Assembly (NCBI GenBank): GCA_907163375.1
Contig: CAJQUW010006273.1
Coordinates: forward strand, 236,985-300,984
Reading direction: 5' to 3'
DNA: 64,000 nucleotides
Origin: Prostheceraeus crozeri
Lineage: Eukaryota; Platyhelminthes; Polycladida; Euryleptidae
Within the stretch, counting starts at the first letter, position 1; each line of letters opens with the position of its first letter. Shown here piece after piece: positions 20,702 to 33,931 of this stretch. The notes under the pieces were generated by a model. It made no database searches. It saw nothing but the letters and a program-made list of their open reading frames with translations, and was not told where the DNA came from. Both the position numbers and the translations under genes were made by a program.

Positions 20702-22076
20702 ATGCATGTTCGAAATACAGAAAATGTCTCACTTAAGATAGCAGCATCAAATAAAATGAAAAATAGTTGAATTATTTATTATACGATGAATTCACAATAT
20801 TTCGAACAACCTCATGATGTTCTCAATTTAGGAAGGGCGCGGTGGACGTCGGGCATCTTTTCCTAATCGGTCGGCAACTAATCACCAACAACAGAGAGGC
20901 CTTAAATTCTTTTGAGATATCAACCGAAGAAATGGTCTGAGATTGTGAATAGAATTGTTGAATTTTTCGGAACTCCTTAAGCTGGACCACATGTTATGTC
21001 CCGAGCGTAACGGAAAATTTGCATTTGATCAAATTGTTCTTAACGTAAGCGATGCTGCATAATGATACTTCGTGAAAGTGGAAACTGTTAAGTAGCCCTA
21101 CCTGTCGATGTATTCACCAATTATATTAGGTTCCACTTTTGCATGACAGCTTACAGAAAAATGTTCATTAGAGGCCTACGCTACAATTATGTTGCCCTGC
21201 ATCTCGATTCCAATTTGACCATAATATTGCTTGCTCATCATGCATTGTAGCAATTATGCGATGACTATGTATCTTGACATGTATAGGATGGTAAAATTAA
21301 ATTGGATATGTTGTCAAATAGCTATTCATCTTAGAAATAGATTACATAACGTTTGGGTATTTCAAATTCTTCAGATTTTGCTCTGATGGCGAGGCATCCA
21401 GAGACAAAATTGCAACGATGTGAAACCTGCCTACATTCGACACACATATCGGAACATTAAACAAAGGAGTACCAACTAATGAAAATACTGTTTGTCTACT
21501 TTTGAATAAAATCTAATAAAGTTCGAGAAGGATGAATTGGTTGCGGTCTAAAAAATGGCGCAGAAACCCAGGTTTCGGCAAAAAAGTAGTCCAATTAGTG
21601 CAGCAAAGTAAAAATAGCGCAATGCGCTAAAATTGCGCAGCGGTGATCACTATGCTTACAAGTCAATTGATTTGAACAATAAAGATAGAAAATTGGTTCT
21701 TCTCAGTCCACATACACATAGTAACTGCCGCAATTATTTTCAGTTGAATTAATTTTTCAGTAGAACACGAATAACTCGGACTCGTTGAGAGCACTAATTT
21801 TGTCGTTGTTGTCCGTGATTCGAATTAAATAGTGTGAAAAGTTTTATGCTCAGATCGGATTCGATTCCTACTAATGCTGGCCATGCTTTCCGCTATCCTT
21901 TTGCAACTTGAATGTGGACTTCCGAAAAGTAAAACTCAAAGTTCTTAGACCATGTTCCTAATATATGTATTGTATATATAGGCAGTAGTAACTCACCCAC
22001 TGGAATAGCTTCAGCTTTCTGCATTATATCTTCATCAATTTACAATATTACGAAAATGCTTCAATTTTCTTTTTAT
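20702..22076. other. No gene recognised; one possible short exon
   Basis: Mostly AT-rich sequence. On the minus strand an open stretch starting ATGCAGAAAGCTGAAGC (about 21997-22030) runs into a donor-like GTGAGT, which could be a small exon, but no partner exon was found. Nothing else is seen. Confidence 0.3.
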
Positions 22077-22147
22077 CTGTTTTATTGATGAATTACACAA
22101 AACAAAGTGTTAAATACAAGGGTGAATGTATCTGCAAGCAAAATCTA

Positions 22148-22215
22148 TCATTCTCGTTCAGTGAGGGCAGCAGTTGTAGCTCTTGATTGACCAGCGTTCG
22201 TCTTCGATGTTGTTT
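22148..22215 (-). CDS. Putative last coding exon of a host gene
   Basis: On the minus strand an acceptor CTTATTTTTGCAG is followed by an open stretch ending TSKTNAGQSRATTAALTERE and a TGA stop at 22148-22150, then by AATAAA near 22076-22081, a plausible polyadenylation signal about 70 bp downstream. The small polar sequence resembles a disordered C terminus. No upstream exon was identified, and another frame of the exon is also open, so the reading frame is uncertain. Confidence 0.3.
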
Positions 22216-22778
22216 CTGCAAAAATAAGCAGTAGTCAATGCTAAAGAAGCAATAAAGAACTCGATGTAAGTATGTATGTATCGCTCGTTCATACATGTAA
22301 GTAATTTAGTCGCATTATCGTGGAAAATGCCCAAATGTATTCACGTGCCAAAATTTCATGTATTCAAAATGCCAAATGTTTGCTTTTGTTTCACTTCAAT
22401 TATCAAGGTAGTAATATGGACCGACTATACATGTAGGTTCATATTGTATTGCTACCCAACGTAATTATTTCTAATTATCATAATATCACTTCTATATGAC
22501 TATCGGTCCGTAAAGTGCATAGTTTTAAAAAATTAAATGGGTGTTGTAGGACACATATCAGCCGTCCGTAGTGATATTACGGACCGGTGACAACAGATAT
22601 CTGCAACCCAGTAAACGTACATAACTGAATGAGCTTGTCATAAAGATCGAATTGCTAGCCATATTTGCTTTCTGTCCGCAATATGATCTTTAATTATTAT
22701 AACAAGGATATCTACACATATGATGGGCAACAATACAGCAGCATACGAGTGTCCATCGATGACACAGGGTAAGGCGTA

Positions 22779-23266
22779 AGTCGGGAGACATAGGAAAAAT
22801 CACAACTTGCAGATTCCTCTGTGTGCTAGCCACTTTTATTAGCACGATACTGGTGAATACAATCGTGCATAAGTATTGCGTGTGAAAAGCAAGATGGGCC
22901 TTTCATATAGGATGAATTGAATTACAGTCTATGAAATTTTATTTCAGTCTATACTGAAAAGACAGAAGATCGTTTCATACGATTTTTTCAACAAGGTCAC
23001 AATAAAAGGCGAATTACACTATCTGTTCGATGCATCATCCTTTCTCTTGTTCACATAGCTGAGGACTATCTGAGTTCATTTTCTTGTGAAAAACGATGGA
23101 ATTTTTGCGTGGTCTGCAAAAAATTTTACCGTGGTTAATTGAATATGTCATACAAATCTGTTAGGTAAATCATAAAGGTGTCAAACAAAAGGTAAGCAAA
23201 AGCAATGAATCAATCAATGAACACATGTCTCTAAGTTTTAGAACTTTTTACCTATATGTCCCGACT
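22779..23266. mobile_element. Miniature element with AGTCGGG ends
   Basis: The inverted ends read AGTCGGGAGACATAGGAAAA (left) and AGTCGGGACATATAGGTAAA (right, reverse complement), flanked by TA at 22777-22778 and 23267-23268. The flanks GGCGTA and TACGCC are also complementary, so the true terminus may lie a few bases further out. The interior of about 450 bp has no coding capacity. The AGTCGGG start is shared with the pogo-like element at 31095-32829, suggesting a non-autonomous relative. Confidence 0.6.
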
Positions 23267-24799
23267 TACGCCTCATCATACAGTGGATGCCGATTACGTG
23301 AAACTGCTGTGTAGACAGTCTTTTCAAAATATCACTCAAATTTTAATCGGGGCAAATAGCCGAGTAAGCAATTATAAGCTAAATAGGTTCAATAATTTCA
23401 ATCAAGAAAATGTCAAATTCAGAGAATTGTTAGTGCAATTACCTATTGTCCAATTGAACATACACAAGTGTTTATGATGTTGGCAGTCAGGGAAAGGATA
23501 TCAAAATATAATTACAAGAGGTATTTTAAATTATCAATTCCACATCATACATGATTTAACTCCAAATATAGTGAGTTTTACAAATATTTAGCATAAAGAA
23601 CTTTAATTCTGGAAAATACAATCTGCCACATGAAATTGACAGCGTTATTCACCGGGATAAACTAACAGCAGATAGGACTACCTAGCGTCTGTGAAGCTAG
23701 GCCGACTACCCAGCCAGACCAACTTTAATATACGCGTGCCACTCCTGGAAACAAGCTACCCCCTATTTTTGAGGTGCGACAACACAATGACACACCACGT
23801 AATGTTTGTCAAAAAACGCATCCTTCGCATAGAAAATTGGGTTCAAAATGCAAATATAAAAATTATTTTACTATACGAACAAAGAAAAAACCCGATACCG
23901 GTTCAAAATTCAAATGGTCGAGCAAAGAAGTGACTTCGATAAGTTTGAAAGGTTTGTTTGAAGGGCGCTGATTAGTATCAGAGTAAGATATTTTTAGTTG
24001 GGTTAACTTTACAGTCCGACCACTTGATTTTTCTAACCCAATTTCTTTGTGAATGTGTTTTTGTCGAAAATAATTGGTGGCATATCGCGACAGACTTCAA
24101 AAATAGATGGCAGGATGGTTTTCAGGAGTGACACACATGCATTGAAAATGTTCGCGGTGGGTGGAAGGGATAACATTGCAGACGTCAGTACTGCATATAT
24201 AACTGAAAAGGCACTGATTGCTAATCTCACTAGATAACTTTCTTGACTTCAGATTGCGAGTCACTTATGCCAGCAGGTGGAACATTTCACCATGCGATTC
24301 GTTGCTCAGACCTGGCTGAACATTGATATCGTATGAACCGGCAACAGGCATTAAATGTCAGCTAAATCATCAATCGTTTGGGTAATGCGCTTTCAGCATC
24401 TCCTGTGAAGTGTCAAATTCACAACCCAAATTGTCAAACACAGTTTGAGACAAATAAGAGAATTGCTGTCACAGTTGTATTATCAAAATGTGAGTTCATA
24501 AGTAATTTACTTGCAGATTCATATCTACGTTATGAGAAAAAGTCGAAGCTCGTTATGGAGGTGTGATATCTGTGCTTTATTTTATATTCTGCGTTACATT
24601 TTGTGAACAATAAATTTACATTGTGAACATTTGTTTAAGTGATACATTCTATAAATACATACGAATCGCTTACGCTATGACTACGCACGTGTTTTGTCTG
24701 AGCTAATCCAACACAATTTGGGTATTAAATTACGAGAGTTACAGCAATTGGAGCCACTGGAGAGAAATTATTTCTACAAGACGTTTTTCCTGATACATC
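23267..24799. other. Unclassified stretch before the gypsy-like element
   Basis: Short plus-strand open frames at 23691-23933, 24049-24237 and 24378-24566 have no recognisable domains. An acceptor-like tract occurs near 24013, but no matching donor. Some of it may be the untranslated upstream part of the retroelement at 24800; no terminal repeat could be recognised. Confidence 0.3.
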
Positions 24800-27700
24800 A
24801 TGGAAAATTTTGAGTTCGAGGAATTCGACGTTAATAAACCCGGTGACTTTGACTTGTACATCGAACGGCTAAATTGTTTATTTGTCTCTCGGGAAACCGA
24901 TGAAGACAAGAAGGCTGCGACATTGTTATCTTGTATAGGCAACGAAGCTTACAGAATTGCCAGGAACTTAGCAACCCCACGATTACCGTGTGGATTGACT
25001 TACATTCAGTTAGTTGACCAATTGACTGATTACTTAAAACCAAGAGTCAACGTCGTCGCTCAGCGTTACAAATTTCACAAGCGTGTACAAGAGCCGAAGG
25101 AACCGATCAATCAGTACATGAATTCACTGCGCCAGTTAGCATCTACGTGCAGATTTGGTATTTTTATGGATGAAGCCTTACGTGATCAATTTGTTTGTGG
25201 TTTATACAGCAAAGAAATTCTTCGAAAATGCCTAAACGAGCCCGGTCTTACTCTGGGAAAAGCTTACAGTATAGCAACTTCGATGGAGGGCGTGCAACAT
25301 GAAGTGAGTAATATGACAGCCAGCAGTGTGGATACACCGAGTGAAACAATCATATCCAAAGTTCAGCCAGTGAGGACAACCTCGATCCGATCAAGCACGA
25401 CCCGACCGCCAAATGCAACATCAGAGCGCAGAGTTCAACTTGAACCTGGTAAGTGCTACCGCTGTCTAGATGCCCACCATAAAGCTGATACGTGTAATTA
25501 TAAAGACGCCGTTTGCCGTTTCTGCAAGCGGAAAGGTCATATTGAGAGAGCTTGTCTGAAGAAAATTAAGCATAGTCAGAATCAGAATAAGTTACGGAAC
25601 AGTAGGCCTGAACCAAGTCCTGAGGCTAGAATAAATGCTTGTTTTGATGTACGTGACTCTGTCGATAATCCTCTTTGTGATAACGAATGTAACTCACTTG
25701 ATAATGTCGATATACATAATGTTTCTTCGAGGAAAGATAGTGATCCGTATTACATTAACGCGAAGATAGCGGGAGTGCCAATTACTTTTGAGATAGATAC
25801 AGGTGCTGCAATTACCCTTATCAATAAGGACGCATGGCAACGTTGTAGGAAGTTTCCACTTGATAAGGTGTCAGCTCCAATTTTATCTACATACATGGGT
25901 GATGAGTTTCCACTTATTCCCACTCTTGGCAGTTCCACGGAAAGTATGGAAGTCGAATTATCGAATCAGGTCTGTGAAATTCGACCTACAGTAGTAGACT
26001 CAGTTACGCGACCAAATTTACTTGGTAGAGATGTACTTAACAAAGTAAGACTGGATTGGTCATAGTTCGTTCCTAGAAGCAATGTGTACAAAGTAGATAA
26101 TTACGATCCGGTCACACAGGTTATGGGAAAATATCCCGATGTCTTTGAAAAGAAACTTGGATTATTGAAAGGTTATGAAGCTACCTTGCGTGTGCGAGAG
26201 GGAACCAGTCCGAAATTCTGCAAACCCCGCACAATACCCTACGGAATTCGAGCTCAGGTAGAAACCGAGATAAAACGCCTTGAAAATGAAGGGACGTTAG
26301 AGAAGGTTGAGTTCAGTGACTGGAGTACGCCAATTGTACCGGTTTTGAAATCTGATAACAGCATACGTATATGTGGAGACTACAAAATTACATTGAATCC
26401 TTGTCTGAGGGTAGATCAGCACCCTTTACCAAATACTCGTGATATTTTTGCAAGTCTTAATGGTTGTAATTACTTTTCAAAAATTGACCTTAGTCAAGCT
26501 TTCAACCAAATTGGCTTAGACGCAGACTCTCAGATACTGACTACTATAACCACACCTTGGGGTCTATACAAGTATACTCGACTGTGTTTTGGTATTGCAA
26601 GTTCACCCGCAATATTCCAGAGATGCATAGACATGGTACTACAAGGAATCCCCGGGTCATCTGTCGTGTAGACGACATATTAGTCGCATCAGCAGATAGA
26701 GAAAAACACATTCAATTACTTGATACAGTTTTTAAGCGTCTAAGTGATGCGAACTTGAAAGTTAGGCAAGATAAATGCATTTTCCTACAAAAATCGATTA
26801 CTTATCTTGGCCACGTAATTTCTTCAGGGGGAATAAAACCAGAATCGTCAAGGGTAGCTGCAGTCTTAGATGCTAGACAGCCCACAGATGTGAACGAAGT
26901 TAGAACTTTTTGCGGATTTGTGAATTATTATTCAAGCTTCATACCTGGTTGTTCCCAAATCCTACATCCATTGTACCGACTTACAAAAAAAGGTGTTAGT
27001 TTCGAATGGAATACGGAATGTGAGCATGCATTTCTCAAACTGAAACGAATCATTACTTCTAATCAACTACTTACGCACTTCGACTCTGACAAGCAGATCA
27101 AATTGGCATGCGATGCCAGTGGTTACGGTGTTGGCGCCGTTTTGAGTCAAATAGATTCCAATGGTACTGAACGTCCAGTTTGCTTTGCAAGCCGAACCCT
27201 AAGCAAGGCTGAAGCAAATTACTCACAGTTGGAAAAAGAAAGTTTGTCAATTATTTTTGGCATAACTAAATTTCACGAATATCTTCTCGGTAATCATTTC
27301 ATCATAGAGACTGACCATCAGCCGTTAGTTAAAATTTTTGGAAATAAGACAGGTATTCCTTCGATCGCTGCCGGTCGACTGCAGCGATGGGCTTTAAAAC
27401 TGTCAGCGTACAATTACACCATGGTTTACAGGAAAGGAGAATTACACGCCAATGCAGATATGTTGTCTAGGTTACCATTGCCAGTTACAAACAATCTAGA
27501 GACGGAAGGTTGTAGAATACAGAATATGCGAGTTAATTCCCTACCGGTCCGAGCTTCTGAAGTAGCTAAAGCCACTAGAAATGATCCGATTTTGTCTTCG
27601 GTAGCAAACAGTTTACGTTCAGGGTCATGGTCCGATGACATTACAGACAGGCTACGACCTTATTACCAGAAGAGGCACGAACTTACCATTGAACAAGATG

Positions 27701-28806
27701 TCATATTGAGGGGATGTAGAGTGGTGGTACCCGAATCTTTACGAGACCGAGTGTTAGATCAACTTCATGAGACGCATCCAGGAATATGTAGAATGAAGGG
27801 AATTGCGCGCACACATGTGTGGTGGCCCAATTTAGATTCTGATATAGACTATGTTGTAAGGAACTGCAATAATTGTTAGATGCAGCAACCAAATCCAGAG
27901 GCAGCTACAGTTCATCCTTTAGTTTGGCCTCAGATACCCTGGTACAGACTCCATATTGATTTTGCCGGTCCATTTTACGATTGCTATTGGCTCATAGTAG
28001 TAGACGCTACGAGTAAATGGCCAGAGATAATTCCTTTGAAAGATGCTAATGCACGATCAACTACCTGTGCTCTTCAATCAGTGTTTGCAAGATTTGGTGT
28101 ACCCGTCCAGATATTTTCGGATAATGGTTCTGTTTTCACATCAGGTGAATTCAAACTATTTTGTGCCCGGAACGGCATTAAACAATTGTTTTCTGCTCCT
28201 TTTCACCCTAGATCTAACGGAGAAGCCGAGCGTATGGTACGTACTTTTAAAACTATGATTAAGAAAGAAGCTCCGACTAAGGTAGAGATTTTTAATGCTG
28301 TTTCAAATATGCTTTTATCGTACAGAAATACCCCGCACGCTACTACAGGATCGACTCCAGCCGAAATCTTGTTTAAGATGCGTCTTCGTACAACCATGCA
28401 CTTGATCCATCCTTCACCTGAGTATAGAACCCTTGCTAAGCAGTTACGTCAGAGTGATAGTACTAAGAAATGTCATGAGAATCGTATGTACCACATAGGT
28501 GAGAGAGTCTATGTTAGAGATTATCGCGCTAATTTTCCAAATAAATGGGCATCTAGTACAGTTGTTAAATGCACAGGTCCTTTGTCATACCTCGTCCAGG
28601 TCGGTGATCAGATATGGCGACGTCATGTGGACCAAATTCAGAGCGCAGATGCGAATCGTTTGGTGAATAACAACCTTGAACCGGAAGCCCAAGTAACGGA
28701 GGAGTTGAGGCACGATTTACCCTCAACTTTGCAATTATCACTGCCTGATGTGGATCAAATTCAGAATGCAGATGCGAACCGTGTGGTGAATTGGCCTATT
28801 CGATAA
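24800..28806 (+). mobile_element. Mag-like Ty3/gypsy retroelement (fossil)
   Basis: Parts in order: a gag-like region (about 24800-25400); two zinc knuckles CYRCLDAHHKADTC and CRFCKRKGHIERAC (about 25455-25560); an aspartic protease core FEIDTGAAITLI (about 25790-25820); reverse transcriptase with PLPNTRDIFASLNG, FSKIDLSQAFNQI and a VDDILVAS motif (about 26200-26690); an RNase H region with CDASGYGVGAVLSQ (about 27105-27290); and an integrase with the zinc-binding block, DFAGPF and SDNGSVFTSGEF (about 27760-28300), then a basic tail. The order RT-RH-IN and the K02A2.6-like integrase point to the Mag clade. It is broken, with about three breaks. No long terminal repeats were found on either side by eye. 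It is fairly young, judging by the small number of breaks. Confidence 0.85.
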
Positions 28807-28984
28807 AAGTAGCAGCAATTTTTAAGAGTCAGTTCAGCCTTCTTGTCAGTCTCCTTGTAGGCTACTTCTGTATGATAGAATGGCCGAGCTTTTGATGTCA
28901 AAACCGCTGACGATTGCGTACACTACATCATGTGTACAAGCTAAATGAAATAAATGGACGATATCTACCATAAAATACCTCTCT

Positions 28985-29712
28985 CTATGATTCGGCAGCT
29001 CGAAACGAATTTCTGCGGCGAGGAAGACCGAAAGACTATCACCGAATCATGTACATCCTATGGCTATCACAAATCTGCGAGTCTTCTGAGTTCCACCTCA
29101 TTCATGTTATTGTCAGACAGGATCAAAAGAAACACATGCAAATCCAATAGTAAGCAGATTGAAGTTATCGATAAAAATGCTAATTCTATGCTTTCTGTGA
29201 TTAAGCTTAAAGTACTAAGTCTAATTCCACACTTTTTGGTATGGAATTTCTTCAAGTCACAAACTCATGTGTTCATGCAACTTTTTCTATGAAGCTAAAC
29301 ACATTCAGAATTTAAACACATCGCAATGTCGGAAAATACAAAATTTTAGCAAATTTAGTCATATTTAATCACATGCTCGAAGAAATCAAGCGATCAGAAT
29401 TATGATAATAACATATACATTATAGAAAATTGCTTGAAGACATTCCATACTAAAAGTTACGGCCATAGATTTGGCACCATTTAGCACCTCTCACTTAATC
29501 AAAGAAAACATCGAAAATCTCATTTTACCGAAAACTTCCCGCTGCATCCCACTAGATTTAAATGATGAGCTTTTCATTGATCCTGTTGAACAAGTAGAGG
29601 AACCGGATAGAATTCAGCAGACACACAGGTTCGTAATAGCCATGTGGTATGCATCATTCTGTGAAAGTCTCTTTTTCGGCCACGTTCCCGGCAGAAACTC
29701 GGTCTGAATGCT
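28985..29712. mobile_element. Foldback element, copy A
   Basis: Two arms of about 250 bp (about 28988-29240 and 29430-29712) are inverted copies of each other around a short centre. Each arm holds the family signature (TTTCTGC, then GAAAGACTNTCAC, then ATGTACATCCTATG or its complement). The same arms recur at 33932-34643 and 36838-37543. No coding capacity. This is the most diverged of the three full copies. Confidence 0.65.
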
Positions 29713-31092
29713 ATTAGGTGTTCAGGCCTATCCAAACGAGCATTGTTTTGTTCTGTTAACATTTTTAGACAAAGCATTGTTCTGCTCGCTGATGCAAAAA
29801 ATGCACACATAATAAATACTGTACGGCTTCCACTAGCATTAGCACTACTTTTGAATTTTGATATGCTGAAAAATGTTTCAACGAATGACAAACTATCTAT
29901 AGACATGAGTGCGTATAAAATTTTAAGTACATTCATATTTCATGTCCATACATTTAAGTCATAACCTGTGTGATGATTTTTGTATAAATTTGTAAGTAAT
30001 GTTATCCATGATCAAGGGATTATAGCAATACCGGTGAAAAAATTATATCTAGTTGAGCAACTGTTTGTCAGTAACACGTAAGATGCTTGATGCAACCAAC
30101 TGAAATAATTTCATGATGTCCTTCTATATGAGAAACTATTTCGAGTTGTTAACACATGTGAACGCCGAGCATAAGATAGCACATGTATATCAGCCTGAGC
30201 ACGCCTATACAAACATCGTACGCATGCTAAGAATATTGAGCATTGCTGAACTTATATGGATGAAATGTCCATTAACAGAATATTCAAACTATTCAAGCGT
30301 TAAATCATGCTAGCTCGTACACACATTTCTCTCCGAGACAATATTGTTTTTTATTGCTTTCCTCTGTAACTACTTATTATCTCTTCCTACTACTTAACAC
30401 AATTATCAGTATTATGGAAATCAAAAATATCTTATTGAAGAAGATAACGTCCAAAATTGGCACAATGGTTGATGAAAACATATGTGCTGCCCGGAAAACA
30501 GATACGCATCAAAACATTTTCAGTAATATGATAGATGGTCCGAGATGCTATAATTTAAGCTTCAAAGAATATAAAGATGAGCAAGAATTTGTGTCCTCCG
30601 GTGAATAGTTCCATATTTGTGCAACATGGTGGATGAAAAAGTATTTTTGATAATTGAAATGAATGCGGCCAATAGACTCCAGAGTCAGAGCAAATGAAAA
30701 ATCTGTCAAAAAGCAAGCCAACAAGTTGATGTTAAATTTTGTAATTCAATCATTAAATTATCAATAAAATTCTACGATAATCTTTGCGAGTGTAATGTAG
30801 ACACGTTTTATTCAATTGGGTCTTCTAACAAGCAAATCACTTTGCTGCTGATGACAAGCCTATTTAGTGAAATATTCATGAACCCTTGGAATGATTCGGA
30901 TGTTGTCCATCAAATGAGGACACCATCGGGCGAACAAATCGACCAGAACTGCGAACAGGCCAAAAGTGATTGTTGGTTGCGAAACTCATTAGTAAAGGAT
31001 ACACCTTGGATAAAACTCTTGCAAAGCTTTAATCTTGAAGCGAAGGTGGCACTCAAATCACAAGCAATAATTTCATTTGGCACTGTGTAGGG
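29713..31092. other. No gene recognised
   Basis: AT-rich sequence with short open frames (30113-30313, 30354-30608, 30842-31090) lacking family resemblance. The TA target of the next transposon is at 31093-31094. Confidence 0.4.
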
Positions 31093-31094
31093 TA

Positions 31095-32829
31095 AGTCGG
31101 GGTTATATGGACATGGGGCTATATGGACACTTTTCGATCACATTTTCAGCGACATTAAATTATAGGAAGTCATTCATGAAACTTTCTAAAACGACTTTCA
31201 TTTTAAAGATAATGATCTAAACTTTGCAAAAAGGATCGATTTAAGTCATATCTATTATATTTAGATTACTAAATTTTAGTTGGTAGACTGGTAAAAAAAT
31301 ATTCTTAATCTGGCTGAGAAGTTTGACATTGACTGTACGACAAACTAAAAGCCTAGCGGCAATCATTTATACTTTCTAGATTACTTACCTGTGTCTATAT
31401 GAGATAGATATTGCTTAATTTGAAGTTTGGAGAATGCTGAAAATTTTACGATGATATTAAATATATTTTTCGAGTCGGGGTTATATGGACACTCTTGACA
31501 CTTTAATGTCAAAGTCATCTACAAAAGGTTAGAATGAACACAACAATTGATAACATGATCTAATCATTAGTTTGGCTTATATAGAGTGTTTTGATACATC
31601 CATATGATGCCTATGATCGACGGAAAGAAATGCATTCTCATTTTAGATGGACATGTATCGCATGCCTCTCTCAACGGCATAGATTACTGCACTGAACACG
31701 GGATTGAGCTGATCTGTATTCCACCGCATACAAGCCATCGGCTCCAACCTCCTGACACACACTTCAACGCTGTATTGAAACGAGCATGGTGTCAAGCACT
31801 TGAAAAATTTCTGAACAATTGTGGTGTCGTCGCCATTACAACTGAAGATTTTGCTACTCTATTTTGCAAAGTTTTCAAAGGTCTACAAGAGAAGCAAGGA
31901 CTCGTTGTTGAAGCTTTCACTCACTGTGGAATATTTCCATTGAAAAATACAGTTCGAGACCAAGAATTTGCGATCTCTCAGTCCTTCAAATCGAACAGAG
32001 AAAATGAAGAAGAGCTCAATTCGTGCAAGACAACTCTGAAAACATCAGGCTCGATTTCAAGTGCTGATTCTGCGCCATCAGTGGTTAGAAATGTCATCCA
32101 CAGTCCCAAGAAAATAATGAACCCAGTGCATGAGCGTCACCACAATCTTCATTTGACTTCACCTGATAACAGAGCTCACAAACTCACAGTCAAAATGAGA
32201 TTTGGTCGCAAGAGAACTCCGACAGCTCGAGAAACAGATTCAGCAAATGACAGGCAATCTCCCAACGATCTACCTTGCACATGCAGCTCAATTGCTCAGT
32301 GTTCAGTTGTACAGGACTCTTCCATAGTAGCATCACGTCCGAAGAAGTCAAGAGCAGTCGGACAAAAGTCAAAAGAAGTGGAAGATCAAGTTTGTTGCTG
32401 CTGTGAAGCTGAATGGGAATATGCAACCGAAGATTGGTTCAAATGTGGGCTCTGCGACCTCTGGTGTTGTGAATCGTGCTTTGGTTCGGCTTCATGCTAC
32501 AAATGTTCTCTAAAACAGTTATGAATTAACGTTTGTTGATAAATTGTACCAGCTAGGTACTTTGTCTGGAGTTTTAGTTCATTGGTTTTAGATATATACA
32601 CCTACTTTGATTGGTGTCCATATAACCCCGACTGTTTTTTTTCGCTAAAAAATTGTACTCTTTTCTAAGGTGTCGAAAAAGCTTCATTTAGACTTAGATT
32701 CGAGTTGAAATGATACAGATTGCCTAGCTAATACAAAAATTCATTCTCATGAAAAAAAAATAGCGCTCCAGCTGCAGTAGTTTCGTCAGGCGATGTCTCT
32801 AAAGAAAAAGTGTCCATATAACCCCGACT
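31095..32829 (+). mobile_element. Short pogo-like DNA transposon (element P2)
   Basis: The element is 1735 bp, with ends that read GTCGGGGTTATATGGACA inward on both sides and TA at 31093-31094 and 32830-32831. Iteron copies lie at 31095-31113, 31115-31130, 31473-31492, 32614-32633 (inverted) and 32810-32829 (inverted). It encodes only the C-terminal half of a transposase, so it is an internally deleted, non-autonomous copy. The exact terminus is uncertain by two bases, because the flanking GG and CC are also complementary. Confidence 0.8.
31604..32524 (+). CDS. Pogo-like transposase, C-terminal half only
   Basis: 306 residues. It keeps the second and third catalytic positions of the DDE core (ILILDGHVSH near residue 13; PPHTSHRLQPPDTHF near 40-54). 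A polar linker and a Cys-rich C terminus follow: CCCCEAEWEYA, WFKCGLCDLWCCESC and CYKC. The finger and the linker position match the transposase of P1, but the sequence differs strongly. The DNA-binding domain and the first catalytic Asp are missing, so it cannot act alone. The ATG at 31604 is the first in frame and is probably internal to the ancestral protein. Confidence 0.75.
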   Translation: MMPMIDGKKCILILDGHVSHASLNGIDYCTEHGIELICIPPHTSHRLQPPDTHFNAVLKRAWCQALEKFLNNCGVVAITTEDFATLFCKVFKGLQEKQGLVVEAFTHCGIFPLKNTVRDQEFAISQSFKSNRENEEELNSCKTTLKTSGSISSADSAPSVVRNVIHSPKKIMNPVHERHHNLHLTSPDNRAHKLTVKMRFGRKRTPTARETDSANDRQSPNDLPCTCSSIAQCSVVQDSSIVASRPKKSRAVGQKSKEVEDQVCCCCEAEWEYATEDWFKCGLCDLWCCESCFGSASCYKCSLKQL

Positions 32830-32831
32830 TA

Positions 32832-33931
32832 CCGACTACTCTTCGACTGTGAAATATATAAATGGGAAACTCGTAGGCACCCACCAAAAGGGTTTTTCTT
32901 TTAGGAAACAACCAAACTTGCGAAATGGGACCCATAGTAGCAATAATCCACAAGGCACCAAATTAACAAATTCCAGCCCCATCCTTGGACACACTGATGC
33001 AGGGCTACAGGAATGTTCAATTAAACCGGCAAGAAATTTTGACTCAACCAAAACAACCCTATATGCAATCCTATACATTTTCATGGACGTTTTAATCCAT
33101 GGATTTTATAAAAATGACTCCCGTCCTTTTAAGTGAATGAGTTACATAATTGTTATTTCAATTAATTGATTAGATAACGCGTTTGTTAGTTCAGTCACAT
33201 CCATCAAGGCGTAACTACAGCATTAATGAATCAATTTCAAATTCCTTCATGAAAGGAACTTGATATTCATGAAACATTTTAAATTTTCGATAGATTGGAG
33301 GGTCCAATATTATCATTCATTACAAGTGTCTTCAAAAGCGTCGCACAATTAGTAGAAACAAAAACATTGTCCGTATCTTAGGCAATAAGCATATACAAAT
33401 GTTTTCAGCAGACATGAGAAATGCAAGCAAGTTCAGCTACATCAGTATTTGGCGGCGCGATCAACTTTTAACATTACCGCCGTCTGAATCTGCACCTGAA
33501 ATATTACCGCTTATTATGAAAACAAACTACTATCATGAACATAATTCGTGCACCATGTTGTTGATGCAGCATCATGCAAAAATGAAAAAAATGTGGATGA
33601 AGTGTACCGTACATAAACAAGACACACTCATACCCTTTTATCATGGCGCCTTGCAAGTCCGCATCTTTTGAGTATACTGTATCAACTACCATTGCTTTCC
33701 GTTTTCATTTCCAGTAAATTATATGTATGCAACAGCATCGTTTTAATATCGCTTCATGCACACATACCAGATAAAGATAGTTTTTAAATTCTCATACGCA
33801 CTCTATGCACAAAAATCACTATATTATTGTACATAAAGTCATTTCATTCGTATTTTCTCATGAATAATCGTATACTTTATGCAATTGCCTATTTCACTGA
33901 TGCTGTACCATATCACAATTTATGGCATATT
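32832..33931. other. No gene recognised
   Basis: AT-rich. Open frames at 32849-33136 and 33399-33671 show no domain, splice or codon evidence. Confidence 0.4.

Noticed and set aside
24580-28990. Long terminal repeats for the gypsy-like element
   Set aside because: No matching pair could be found by eye on the two sides, so none is annotated.
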